Source: Acestrorhynchus altus
Taxonomy: Eukaryota > Chordata > Actinopteri > Characiformes > Acestrorhynchidae
NCBI GenBank assembly: GCA_034509495.1
Contig: CM067503.1
Coordinates: 16,738,266 to 16,802,265 of the forward strand
Reading direction: 5' to 3'
Length of the DNA stretch: 64,000 nucleotides
A model generated the notes under the pieces. It was not told the DNA's origin. It saw only the letters and a program-made list of their open reading frames with translations, and ran no database searches. This document shows positions 23,171 to 37,900 of this stretch, piece after piece; the first letter of the stretch is position 1; the number at the start of each line of letters is the position of its first letter. Position numbers and translations under genes: made by a program.

Positions 23171-24120
23171 CTCCTTACCTTAAAGCTTAAATAATTCCGT
23201 ATCCCGAATAAAAAGAACCCCGTCTTCCATTCTCTTAGATCTCAACCTGTTAATATTACTATTTGCCGTAATTTTCTATACATCAAAGCAATATGGGGTA
23301 ATTTTAATTGATGATTTTAAAACAGCCTTTAATAATTACATTGGTTGTATTAAAAATGAATAAAATTGCCCCCCAAAAATAAAAATACATATTAGGATAA
23401 TATATAATTTCTTATTGTAAAATACTCGTTTTATTTATTTCTGTTTCAGTACTAAATTTGTAAGAACGTGCATATTGAAATACTGCTTACATTTTTTTAT
23501 TATTAGACTCTTTATTGCTCCTGATTTATCGCTATGCCTTTCTGCTGCTGTAATGTGGTTTTCCTTCTGGGAATAAACGCTGGAAATTGAGTTTTTGAGG
23601 AATCTACTATGGATAAGAATGAGAATAGACTCTTATTTTAAAAAGTGGCACATCCAAGCGCGACGAAGATATGCCGCTATATGTTATTCCACTGTGTTAA
23701 ATAAACAAAAATCTAAATTCTAATGTATATATTACCACATGGATTTACCAACAGGAGTTAGTAATTATACAAATATGTTATATTCGTTGAAATAAATATT
23801 ATTGCACATTGTATATTATACACAGGCACAGGCACGGATCCTAGAACTTGGATTTGTGAAGGACCCCAAATGAACAATCGATCGTAGAAACACATTTTGG
23901 GATTTTTTTTAGGAAAATCTAATGAAATAGAACCCACTCTGCTTCACTTTGACACCGACGCCGCCTGTCTGTGTGAGTATTAGTGTTTAGAGGACTGAGA
24001 TTGTGTGGATCTGCGTGTTTATAAAGCATGTAGAGGGAATAAAAGGTTTGTATATAAGCTACAGCTGCATCCAAAAACCTCCCTTTTTGCAGCTTCTCAC
24101 AGTTAAACTCTTTTAATCTG

Positions 24121-24121
<1 letters not shown>

Positions 24122-24215
<94 letters not shown>

Positions 24216-24266
24216 GCAGTGTGTCAGCAGTGTGTCAGCCACACACAGAATGACATTTTGTGTGTA

Positions 24267-24306
<40 letters not shown>

Positions 24307-24316
24307 CGAGAGAGAG
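24122..24316. repeat. Compound (TA)n-(TG)n and (TG)n-(AG)n microsatellites
   Basis: About 28 TA units (24126-24181) are followed by about 15 TG units (24183-24212). After a 45-bp gap come (TG)n and (AG)n (about 24260-24316). All are just upstream of the first TEX10 coding exon. Confidence 0.9.
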
Positions 24317-24536
24317 TGATTAAGTAATTAAGATAATGTTACATTGTTGTAAGTAGGTGGACATTTGTTTACGATTGTTTTTAATACAGATAAAAACTTT
24401 TTTTTTTCAGTGAATCTTTGAACTGGTGTTTGTTGTATGGAGTTAATTTTGTAAATTGTTGAAAAAGCTGCTTAATAAAATGTCTTAAACGAGCAGGTTT
24501 TTTTCTTGTTGTTTTTTTTTCCACAGAACTGGGAAA

Positions 24537-27500
24537 ATGACCAAGAAGAGGAAAAGACAGGATGACTTTCATAAAGTTAAACTAAAAGTTGGCAAGAAAA
24601 AGCCCAAGGCTGACAACGCAACTGACACCAACTTCAGATCGAAAAACATCCACTTACCAGAGCAGCTGAAACGCGATGACAGTGGACCCACCACACATCG
24701 CCAGCTTAGCATTAAGGTTTATACTGTCTTATTTCTCTCATCCCTCCTTTTGTTTCATTTCTATCTCTTTCACTCACTTTCTCACTAACATTTAGCTTAC
24801 CTCAACTACAGTAGTCCGTATGTAGCTCATATCAGCTAGAGAAGTTCATTTTCTGCACACCTCAGTTAGAGTAGTTAACATGTAGTTACCTATAATTTAT
24901 TCATTCAGTACAGTCAGGCCTGAAATATTTGGACAGTGTTGGTTCACAGTAACAGATTCCAAAAGCATCTTAGGTCAGCTGGAGTAGATAATGTAAAACA
25001 AATTGTAAACATAGACTCACTGTGGTTCCACACAGAGGAACATCCTTTCTTGATCTCTTTGTCACTGTTTTTCAGGACCTGCTGTCGCAGCTGCACCACT
25101 ACAACAGCAATGTGAAGCAGGGGGCTTTGGTGGGTTTGCGAGAGCTGCTGTCAGCGCATCCTTCTCTGGTGGAGCAGCATGCTTCCGTTGTGCTAACAGA
25201 GGTGGCCGCGCTCTTCACTGACAAAGATGCTGCAGTGCGAACAGCAGCAGTGCGACTCCTGCGCTTTGTGGCTCAGTGCATCCCCGCTGAACGTGTCGCA
25301 CCCTTCTTCCCCCTCCTGAGTGCCCACCTCACTTGTGCCATGACCCACATCTCAGCAGGCATCCAGGAGGATGCTCTGCGGGTGCTGGATGTACTGCTGG
25401 AGCACTATCCTACCCTGTTGTCCCAGAAGCACACAAAGCTGTTGACCAACTTCTTGGAGCTCATCTCACAGAGACGTCTGGGTGGGAATGCGGGGGACAG
25501 GACAGGGAAGGGGAACTACGCTTTGTCCATCACAACCAGTCGCTCTGTAACAGCACAGCAGTGGAGACTCACTGTCCTGCTCAGGTACTGAAATAACAAG
25601 AGATTCACTTTTTGAAATTTGCTTAATTTGTTTGTTAACTATATTGGCCTTCTACAGTTGCAAGAAAAATTAAGTAAACTTTTGGATTACTTGGATTTCT
25701 GCATTGAATATTAAAAAAAGTCTGATCATTATCTAAGTCATGTCTAAGTTGAAGACAAACACAATCTAACTTAACTAATAAAAGATGAAATGTTGTACTG
25801 TCCAGCATGGACTATGGACTGCGGCACATACTTTCACATAGAGAATGTATCGATGTACCCTGATGCAGTAAAACAACCTTCATCTCGCTACATGTTTTCC
25901 AGATGCTCTGTGGAACATGTAGGAGGTCATGTGTCATGGTAATTTAGGAAATGTGTCCACTGAAATTTGTTTGTATCAATTCATGGTTTACATTAGCCAC
26001 ATGGTCAAATAACCTAAATTTCCTTAATGAAAACACCAGTGGAGAAGTCATTAACACAGAAGTTCACTTACGTTTTCTAGCCTGCACTGTGGGTGTGCTT
26101 AATTAAGCTATTAGTTTACTTGTTTTGTTTGTCTATAATTGTGAATTGGATAACTATTAGACTACATTTGATTAGCAAACAGTACAGAAATCGTGGTAAA
26201 TCCACTGAGTTCACTCTCTTTTATTTTCAGGTTAGCCCACTTTCTACAGGCAGTTGTGGAGGAGAGGCCCACAGAAGATGGTGTGGCATGTGGAGTTGGA
26301 GTGGGGATGTGGAGTGGAGAGAAAGGAATGGTCACACCTGTGGAAGTTAGCTGGGAAGAGCAGACTTTCAGCAAAGGCGGAATCCGGGTGTTTGAGAACT
26401 CCGGGGCCAAGCCCACACCACACTCTACTTATCGGCTGAGGTATACTTAGAGTTAATGTCATGTGAATTACCTACCAAACTATTCCTAACATTCTGTCAT
26501 TAATTCTATTACAGGTTCTTTTTTAACCTGCAGTAATTCATGAGTAAATGACAGAAAATAGACTAAGGTCTGTAGGAAAATTAGCCCAAAATCTACTAAA
26601 GCCACGGATATTAAACTGTTATTAAATTGTTATTTATATTCAACTATAAAATAGTTTTGCGCAGCAGACTAGAAATTGTCCCAGGTTTTACACATGTTCC
26701 CAAACGCTCATTGATTGTTGTTATAAGGAAAGATGATGTAACACACATGTCCCGTCCCAACCTTTTTGGAACGTGTTGCAGGCATCAAATACAAAATTAG
26801 TGAATATTTGCAAAAAACAGTCAAGTTTTGATGTTGATTGAACATTAAATATTTTGTCTTTGTAGTGTATTCAATTCAATATAGGTTGAAGGGATTTGCA
26901 AATCATCATTGTTATACAGAATAAAAAATGTATAATTTTCCATTATACACTGACAAGTCAGTTTGTCCAATTCATCAAAGGAAGACTACATAGAGATCAT
27001 AGAGATGTTGTGTAGCTACAGGGGCATATATACCAAAATATGTAATACCATCTTTTGGTCATTTAAGTCCACTTTGGAGTTTTAGACTTTGTGACATGCT
27101 ACCACTAACATTCATTGCTTCCGTTTTGTGCACATTGATTTTTTTGTCCTAAATGATACCCATAATGAGAAATAAGTTCTGTCAGATATGGTATTGATGT
27201 TGCTGACTCTTAAGTATAGTAATATATCACCTGCATAGAAGGATAGTTTATACACCTTTTTATCTCAATTCCTTTTATGCTCATTGACTTCTTGTATTAA
27301 CTGCTTCCTTTCCTGCTCATTGCTTTTGTAGAATCCCATCCAAATGATGTGAAATCACTGCAATCACTGTCCATGTATAAGCCGTTTTAGCCTCACAACT
27401 CTTTATTCTGGGTTATATTCTGGAACATTTAAGGAGAGTTCATTAAATGTCAGTGTTTGGTCTCGTGTTCAGTCCTCGCTGTGCTGTCTGTATGCAGGCC

Positions 27501-27748
27501 GGATTCTGAGCCTGGGGCTAAAATGAGCGAGGAGCTGTGCTCAGTGGAGACAGTGCAGGGCTTTGCGGAGACACTAGTGCCACTCCTTCTGGAGGTGTGG
27601 GTAGAGGCCATGGGTGGGGACAGAGCTCAAGTGGACAGCAGCCACCTGCTTTCAGAGGAGGCCATGGCCCTCATGTTCCAGATCCTTACAATACTGCAGC
27701 TGCTGCGCCGACTCGTACCTCAGAGAGACCAGCAGGACTTGCTTGTAT

Positions 27749-27797
<49 letters not shown>

Positions 27798-30700
27798 ACC
27801 ATATCTACACACTTGCTTATGTATTTTGTAATTATTGTATAATTATAATAATTACAGTGCCTCCAGAAAGTGCTTCACTTTGCAAATTTTAGGTTACAGC
27901 TTAATTCCAAAATGGATTAAATACATTTCTTCAGTCAAAATATTTACACAATACCCCACGATGACAAAGTGAGAAACTTATTACAATTATTAAAAAAAAT
28001 AAACACAAACATAACGTACATAAGTAATGTACATAAAGTTGTGTGAATACTTTCTGGATGATGTGTGGTGTATATATATATGATTATAATTGTTTTATTT
28101 TCTTTAGCAATGATCACCAATCCCATATCTGTAAACATTTGCCTAAAACAAAAATAACAGTGCATCATGATCTGCATTTCATTTGCACCGAAAAATTAAA
28201 TAAAAACGATCTGTAAAAGCAAAAATACAATTTATTGCATAGCTGAAAGGTGAGTCAACCTGGTACTAACCAATCCAGTTTTAGCTACCCAAGAGTTTTT
28301 AATAAATCACTTTGTTTTAATAAACCTACTACACATCTTTCTTATAGGCCTTTGAAGAAAAGCAATTAAGATTTTTCAAGGTCAAGGCTTTTTTTATTGT
28401 CATTACAACCGAGTACAGGTACACAGTGCAATGAAATTGCGTTCCTCCGGAACTAAGGTGCAACATGGAGCAGCAATACAATTGGACGACATAAAGTGCA
28501 AACAGTACAATAAATACAATAAATACAGTAAACAAGAGACAGTTCAACAGACAGGACAGGACAGTACAGTACCGAGTGGTACAAAGAAGTGAGATGAGTG
28601 GTGGGAATAAGGTGCAAGAGATATGTAACATACTGTACATCTAGATGTGCATAATAACAGCAGTTACTGAGGTAGAAGTGTAGTTCTTGGTGTGCAGCAA
28701 ATATTGCTGATAGGATGGGGATGATCCAGTCTCTGTGTGCCGAGTGCGTGTGAGTGTGTGTGTGTGTAGAGTGCTACATTTTTGAATGTACTTAATGAGA
28801 TATCATTGGTGAAAGTCTTAATTGCAATTTGTGTTGGCAATATTTACCTACCCTATCTTTTTCCAACTTAAAGAGGCACACGTAAGACATAAAATATATA
28901 TTGTTTGATAGACTGCATTTTGGTAAGTTTAAATTTAAGGTTATTTATATTTTTCGCTATCCCTTTCAAACAGCAAAGTAGCCTTGCCTGATTTGATCGG
29001 TCTATTGTGATTTTATGCTGCATTCATTTTATGGGTGTTCTAAGGAGGGTTTGACATAAGAAACCTCTCTTGTAGACTAATCTATGTACATGTAGACTAA
29101 TCTAATCTGAAGCTATATTAACTTATTATATATTTTCTTAATTTTGTTTAAGAAAACACTTTATAATATGCAAAAAAAGAAAGTTGTGAGAAAAGTTGTG
29201 TGTGAAATGCAATGCAAATGGAATGCGGTCTATTGAAAAGGCATTTCAAATGTGTATCTATTTTTCTCCACTTGCAAAACAAATTAATATTTTGTGTTTT
29301 TTTTCTATTGTGATTGTCATTTTTAATTTGTTATTTAATTCAAGCATTTTAAGACTGCATATTTGTTTCATGATGCCTGTGCTTGGTAGGATGCCTGGTT
29401 TCGGAGTTCATATCTGAATGACTTCAAACAGCACTTCATGAAGAACTTTCCATACAGTCACCTGGAAGTGGCCAGGCACAAGAAGAAAAGTGATGTTAAG
29501 AGGTAAGGGTGGGTGTGTGTGGTTCTCACAGGCTGTATTTACAAGGTGCCGTGCTGTTAAGATTATGACTTTTATTTTGTTAATTATAAAGTGCATTATT
29601 ATAAACAAATGAAATCCTCCTACTTATAGGTCAGCTTTGCCTTAATGTTACATAGGACTCGTGAAAAATTAGACAATCGGTGATGTTTTTGCAATGATGC
29701 CACTGCAGCTAACATATAAAAGTGTAATTAATAGTATTGGAAGTGTACATCATATTGAGGCTTACATATCCTAACAGTCAGGGGTTGTTTTAAGCAGAGC
29801 TAAAGGTCTTGATCTCAAAAGACTAAATGCTTAGCTGTTTTTATTCATTTTGTATCATATCTTCCTTATATAGGTTGTGTAAAGTAGTGCTGCTATAATG
29901 CTGCCACCACCATGCTTCACTGTAGGAATTATGTTGGCTAGGTGATGAGCAGCGCCTGGTTTCCTCCAGGCATGATGTTTGGCATTCAATCCTAAAAGTT
30001 CAATCTCTTTGTTTCTCATGGTCTGAGAGTCCTTTAGGTGCCTAAAGACAATTCCTTAGACTTCATGGCTGTGTTTTTGCTCTGACATGCACTCTTTACT
30101 ATGGGGCCTTATGTAAACAGGCTTTTGCTTTTCCAAATCATGACCAATCAGCAGAATTTACCATAGGTGTTCTTCAATCAAGCTGTAGATACATCAAGGT
30201 GGAAAACATTTATTTATTCTATTTTGAAATAAGGCTGTAACATAAATGTGCAAAAAGGGAAGTGCTGTGAATACTTTCAGGCTGCGCTATGATGTGGGAA
30301 TAAATATATAATTTATGTGTTTATTTATTTTTTACTTTCATTAACTAGGCATGCCTTTATGAACAGATTCTGCCTGGCAAATGCCATAAAATGCATTATA
30401 TTGTTCTAGATTAGATGAAAGTGGTTCAGGGTATATCTAGTTAGAACTACTTGATATGTTACTTAGGTCTTTTAGTTTGTTAGGCCTCTAGAGGGGGCTG
30501 TGAAGACAGTCGAAACAGATATACAGTATGTACACATGACAGAACAGCTTTAAATATCTTAACATTTCTGTTCACAAGGTTTCATCCGTGAAAGTGAACA
30601 GAATTTATTTCAGTGAATTGATCAGCTCACCAAATAATCAGCACTCTATAGCAGTCGTGGGTGTCTTACTGTCTTCTTATTTTTTGTTATTCCCGTCTAC

Positions 30701-32492
30701 ATTGTAAAGTCCTGCACTAACAGTAAAAATGTTTTTAATTTCTTATTTTGGTCAATTAGCTTCATTCATCACAGTCATTGTTTAGGCTCTCACCAACACA
30801 CTTTAAATCTTTGCAGTAATATTGTTGCTGTGGTGCACCATGAGAACTGGATCAGACTTCAGTTGTTGCTTCAAATGCCAATATTGGGTCAAAAAGAGAG
30901 GAAAAAATCCACCACTGCTAGATCCCCTCAGAATAAAAAAAATCCTCCAGCGCTTCTGGAAAACAATGTATGGTTGTCTAAAGTGAGTTTTATGAGGAAA
31001 TTGGTCCCACCCACTACAAATTGTGATGGTCGATTGCTCATTGGTTGGTCATTTTAATTCTACCTCTGAAGTCCAAAACTCCCAACATAATGCTGACACC
31101 ACTGGAGCGCTTATTTAGCTGTATCTACCCAAATACCAGACTCCTGACCTGACATTTTGCATTTGTCAGATTTTAGTCTTTAATAATAAATATGACTAGT
31201 TGTCTTGATTATTTAAACAAGCATCATGAAAGCAAACAAAAATTAGTGTTTTTTGTTGTTTTTTTTGCCAATAACTCACCAGACCTTTTCAGAAGGTGCA
31301 GAACACCCAAAGCTTTCTCAGAGTTTTTGGTACAATAGTAGGAAAAGGAAGAAGTTGCCAGGCTCTTACCATCTGTTTGCATGTTATCATAAGCTCGGCC
31401 TAACAGAAGTACATGAATCTGTTTTACTGTAGGAGCAGGCAGCAGGTGGTGGGAGGTGGTTTTGCTGGGGGAACTGTGGAGCCACTGGCTCTAAACGTCA
31501 TGCTGTGTCAGGTGATGGTGACACTCAGCCTGAGGGGGCCGGACAATGTCGCCAGCCTGGATGCCGACTGGCTTGGACCAATCCGAGCATTTGTTACAGA
31601 CACGCTGTCCAATGGGGGCAAGCTGAGCTCCAAGCACCTGGCAGCCCTGCTGGAGGTGGTTTGGAGGATGATCGTCACCCAGCGAAGCCGAGGTGAGACT
31701 CAGAGACTCAACTTACATTATTCATCATACCCCAAATAATCAGTCAACTAGGACAGTTGGTATCTGACGTTTGCATGTTTAGTTTTTTTCACTTGAGCTA
31801 TGAGGTTAACGAAGCTAACAATTAATAGAAACGTATTGCCACCTGCTGTCAGTATTCTGGCTAAGATTAAATCATTATACATGCCTCACATCATGTTAAA
31901 TTATTAAGTAATCTCAACTGTGTGTTTGTGTGTATGTGCTTTTAGTGGTGACGGAGGAGCTGCTACAGGCTGTGTATATCCAGTACCAGCAGAAGAACTT
32001 GAGTCTGTCTGTCCGCACACTTCTGCTGCGTTTTTTTAGCCAACTCTATATGCAGGAGCATCAGAAGCAGCCTCACATTGCCAGGTGCATACATACATGT
32101 CTGCTTGCAGATATGCATGCATTTGATTGTATTTATTCTGTAAATTGAAGTCATGCAAACGAGAAGCAAAGAAAAAAAAATCAGTTTGATGGAGCTTTTG
32201 ATGAAGATTTTAAGAGTTTTAGTTTTGTTTTAGATATTTGAATTATTATAAACATGGTGACATCAGGCATTTGGACAAAAGTAATGTAAACAGCTCATAA
32301 AGCATCTTTTTTGCATAAACTTCACATTTCTGACAATTTCAAAATGCAGTCTTCAGACACTGACATTAATATCTATGAACGTTTCCACTAATCTCCAGTT
32401 TACTGCAGACTCCAGCCAGAGGAACAGAAAAGCTCCACTTATTCTAGCCTTCATCCACTGAGGTTCCATGCTTTAGAAAGTTTTTGTTACAG

Positions 32493-32548
<56 letters not shown>

Positions 32549-33258
32549 GTCTCTTATACACATCTTAGGAAGACAAGCAAAAATAACTGAACAAAAATGA
32601 AATGTCTTAAAATGTTTTAAAAATAATTTTAATAGAAATGAAATTTCCTTGTGAAGCAAAAATTAGGACACCCCCACATGTGTTACTACTTAAATTGCCT
32701 AAAATCAGAATCTGGTGCAGTAGATCACCTGGAAATAATCAGACCATTATTAGAGGGGACTGTGGAGGAGGCTTATTTAAACCTCAGACATTAGTTTGGT
32801 TTGCTCTTGATTGTTGAAGTCAGTGGTTGAAGTCAAGTACCATGTTGAGATCTAAGAAGCTCTCTGAGGCCTTTAGAAAAAAGGTTGTAGAGTCTGAGAA
32901 GGGATTAAAAAGATCTCAAAACAATTAGAAATCAGTGATTCCACTGTCTGGAAAATTAATTTACAAGTGAAGTAACGTGGCCATCCTAGCAAGTTCAGCC
33001 CAAGATCAGACGGCAAGATGTACTAAGGAGTGTCCAACAGCTACCTCTTATTGGTTTTTCTTTCCTCCTCTTCTGTTGTCCCTCTCGCTCCTTTTCTCTT
33101 TCTCTCTGCTTCTCTACCTTTTTTACATTCGCACTCTTGCTCTCTCTTTGACTATCACTCTTTTCTCTTCCCATCTCGCTCTTTCCTTCTCTCTCTCACT
33201 CACTCACTCACTCACTCACTCACTCACTCACTCACTCTCTCTCTGTCTCTCTCTCTCA

Positions 33259-33352
<94 letters not shown>

Positions 33353-33551
33353 GTCTCTCTCTCTGTCTCTCTCTCTCAGGAGCAGGATTTTAGCTCGTTG
33401 GTTGGCTTCTTTGCCAGTGCAGTTGGTGCAGTTAGGCAGTCGTAATCCTCAGTTGTCGGCACACCTCCTGCAGACGGTGCAGTCTGCCGCTGCATGGGGC
33501 AACAAAGACCTGCTGCTCAGCCTGCAGACACATGCATGCAGCCTTTATGGT

Positions 33552-33611
<60 letters not shown>

Positions 33612-34777
33612 TTACAGTCTTATACACTTTCCAGTTATATACACTGTTAATTCATGATTCTAGGCAATACAATATCAGCTGTCAAACATGGTGGGTGCAC
33701 TGCATCAGAATATATGGCTGCCTGTGGATCTGGGCTTCTGGTGTTTATTGATGGTATGACTGCTGGTAGAAATAGGAGGAATTCTAATGTATAGAAATGC
33801 TCAGACTCAGTTCAGTTGTTGCAAAACACATGTTTAATATCCCAAAACATACATTGGAAACAAACCAGAAACAGAGAAAATGTGGCTTCCTATTTAGATT
33901 TTAGGAATGCATCAGGTTTTCCCCCTAGGAATAAAAGGGGTTTGTGCACCTTTGTAATGATGATGCACTAGTAACACCCAACCGATCACAGGGGTTAGCA
34001 CAACAACTGTTTGACAACCACCTGAGATACCATAGCAACCACTTGCGCTACCACGGCAACTGCCTAAAGTACTACAGCAACCACCTTGAAACCCATCTAC
34101 CAACAAACTGACGTACCATAGCAGCCACCTAGCAATCACCTGGCATCCTATAACAACCTAGGTTCCTAGATTTGGAACCGATGCCACCACTGTGATTTTC
34201 CTTTAGGAAATTGAGTTTACTTTACAGCTTCCCAATTTAATGAAGCCTTTATAGTTATATGTCTCTCAAATCATATTAAACCGGCTTGTCGTTATTTATA
34301 ACAGTGATTCTGAAACTTGGAACAGCAGGATACGTGTTTGTAGGGTACTGTGTTGTTGCATGTAAGAGTGACGGAGAAAGTGCTAGTCTTTCCCTGTGTC
34401 TGATAGAGAAAGTGAATCTGTGCTGGTGTCTCCCTGTGTGTGTGAGTGTGTTTGTGTGTGTGTGTCTGGGTGATATAAGCTCTCTGTAGTTTCATGTTTC
34501 GAGAGTACAGCGCTCCCTTTGTATGCCAGAACCCTGGTGACATCAGCAGAGTGCGTCAACAGCTAATAATGTCTGTCTATCTGTGATCACTTACAGGGGA
34601 GAACACTCTCTCTCTCCCCTTTACACAACACACACACACACACACACACATACACATACACACATACAATCACAACACTTGTTTCTTCAGTTCTCAGTAA
34701 TAGTAGCAGTTATGTAAAGCTACCAGAGAGGGGAGCTCGCTCTCTTCTTTTCTTTGAGTAGTGTGCATTCAAAGTTT

Positions 34778-34814
<37 letters not shown>

Positions 34815-34894
34815 GTCTGTCTGTCTGTCTTTCTCTCTGTCTCTCTGTCTGTCTGTCTATGTCTGTCTCTCTCTCTCTGCATCTCTCTGTCTGA

Positions 34895-34940
<46 letters not shown>

Positions 34941-37900
34941 GTATGTATGTTTGTATTTAGATCCTCAGGAGGGCTGCCTTGTGGTGTTGCCGCCAGAGCA
35001 GCAGCAGCGATTGGTTCAGATTCTGTACTTCCTGCCGACCTTTGATGCTGTTGTCTTGGCCTGCCTCAGCCAGGTCTGCAATGCTGGGAGAGTCTCTGCT
35101 AGCCTAGCTGCCACATTAATCCGCATTGTACACTTGAGGTATGTCACTCAAGCAAGCACACCTTAAACAAGCAGAAAAGAGTTGTTGATCCAGTACAGGC
35201 TGATCTCTGTGCTGATCATAGATACAGAATGTTTTGCACCAAACACCAAAATATAAGGTACATAAGTATTAACACCCAGACTTGAACCTGATTGATCATC
35301 TCTGGAGATATTTAAAAATGGCTGAAAGCTGATTGAGCTTGAGAGGTTCTGCAAAGAAGAATGGGAGAAACTTTCAAAAATGGGTGTGCCAAGCTTGTAG
35401 CATCATACTCAAAAAGACTGCTTCAAGATGCTTCAAAAAAGTTTTGAAAAGGCTGTGAATACTTATGTACGTTATATTTTTGTGTTTTATTTTTGATTAA
35501 TTTGCAAAGATTTCAAACGCAACTTTCTCACTTTGTCATCGTGGGATATTGTGTGTTGAATTTTGAGGGGGAAAAGGGAATTGAATTCATTTTGGAATAA
35601 AGTTGTAACTTAAAAAATTGCAAAAGTGAAGTGCTGTGAATACTTTCTGAATGCACTGTATACAGCTGATTAATACCGACACCTTGCACACTTTAATAGA
35701 CTGGGTTTTTTTTTGTGTTTATTTTTAAAATGACTTCAGTATTGGCTTCAGTCACTTACGGTACAGTCTGACTCAGTACTGTAGAGTAACACGTCATCAA
35801 CGTTATGTTGTGGAAAATTATTTTTGTCGGCCATATATGAGTACTGCTTAGAATAATATGCTTAGTCCCTTTTATTGTATTAAATTATTTCTACCATGTT
35901 TGGAGGATCGGAAATGGGTCCAATCTAGGCATGCTTTAATGGATTTAATGGCTTATCAGCATTTTAAGCCTGTTATAGCTCTAGTTCTTAGTTTTGTCCT
36001 AGCAGATTATCCTCTCCTGTCCTCTATGCGGTATTAACAGACATTTTTCACAGTCACAAGGAATATGCCACAACTCTACAACAACCAAACTTGCCACCAG
36101 AGCTTATCAGAATCGCCATTTTGAACTTTGGGGGTGGGACAGCGTTAGGGACAACAATAGTAGAAAGTAGAAAAAATTCCATTTCAGCTTGAGGGCAGTG
36201 CATTTGATGAAACATGTACAAAATAATTTTGGAGACTTCAGAAGCTTGTTAAACTGGTGAATGTTTTACTGCAGTGCTGATTTTAAGCACTTGGTCACAG
36301 TTTTTTACTGAACTGTGTGAACTTAGGAAATGTCAGCTGCAGTACTTTATAAGATGTACTTTATAAGAGGTACTTTATAAGATGGTGTTTTATGTTTAAG
36401 ATTTTACCAAAATCTGTGCAGAACTCAAAAGGGTTTAGAACGTGGAATAAAATCTTTTCCCACTGAGTTCCATTATTTATTTTTATTTTTTTTCACCTGT
36501 TGCCATTTTAGAGCAGCGTGCCAGCACCCCTAACTCGTACAGTATCACAAGATTAGATGGAAGACCATGTTTACATGTACGTGTGTATGTATGTGTGTCC
36601 TGCCCCAAACCCAGACAGGTGTGGCAGTCTACGTTTAGAATGTCTGTCGCTTGTGGCGACCGAGAGGAGACAGCAGCCGGCAAGTTTACACTTTTAATAG
36701 AATCAAACAATTTAGCCAATCAGAGCTGAGCATTGCGCTGTGTAGTACGATCAGAGGCAGACCAGTTCCCCCTACTTAAGTCTGATTGGCCGTGACCGTT
36801 TCCCATTAGCTATGATTGGCCGTAATGAAGCGGAACAAAGCCGCCAGTCATTGTTTTGTGAAGTTGAGGTCATACAGCAGTAGGTACTGTATAGTGCATT
36901 CACTGCTTTTTATTCACTTTGTTACATATAAATACTCTCTCTTTACCCTAAAACATGCGTACACACACACACACACACACACTCTTTCATGCTGTATTTT
37001 TGTCATACTCCAGATGTGCAGAATGTTGAGGTGTGCAGAATGTATATGATATTTCATTGTATCCAAGACCCCTTTTTAGTTAGGTCCTCCTCCCCCTTCA
37101 CACACATAATACCATGTTGCACTAATATTGCTATATATAGGGAAGGTCTACTTCTGTTACAGTGTGTTAAGGTGTTATCAACTGCCTTTATTCAGTAATT
37201 TGTAGTAATTAATAATATAGTATAGTAATAAATATAGTAAGCATTTTATTTGAGCACAAAATGCACAGATGTTTCCTTCGCCTGTTATTTTGCAGATTGT
37301 CTTTCATGAACAGCTCATGGGGGAAATGATAAGCTGTGCCTTTATGGCTGTTTTACAGCAGCGGCAAAAGAACACAGAATCCAGGTATTAGAGGATACTT
37401 TTAACAATGTAACAAAACACCTAAGCAATCTCAATTCTGACCAGATAGTGTTGCTGTCCTGTCTTTGTGTCCTCGCGGTGTGATGTACTGTTAGCAAGCT
37501 GGAGACATTGTAGTCAGGTGGGTTTTTTATTCTTTCCCCACACGCTTCACTGGTTTTGTTTTTCTCAAGTCATACTGTTAAAAAATATGCCAATGCTTTT
37601 TAATGTGAATTTAGCTTTGGCTAGGGCTTTCAATATCGGCTTTGGAATAATTTTTTGCTGTAAATATATTTCCTTTCAAAGGAGGACACAACAGTGTTTA
37701 AGGTCAATGGCATGTTAGGTTCATGTTCCAGACTCTCATTGTTAAAGTTTTCCTTTCTAGGGCACCCTTTAAGAACCAGTTGGCCTTTATTAATTAATCA
37801 ACAATCTTTTCACTTGTACATGTAGTATTTAAGGGTTTTCAGGATGCTTCTGACACACACAGATGATTCCTTGTCATTTCTGAAAGGCAAGAGTCATATT

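Noticed and set aside
30830..31057. 75-residue plus-strand frame in TEX10 intron 5
   Set aside because: No domain, no splice context, and TEX10 reads through this as intron; probably repeat-derived.
32977..33650. Long plus-strand frames rich in Ser/Leu
   Set aside because: They are translation of the (ACTC)n/(CT)n and (CA)n repeats around TEX10 exon 8; only 33380-33549 is coding, and in the TEX10 frame.
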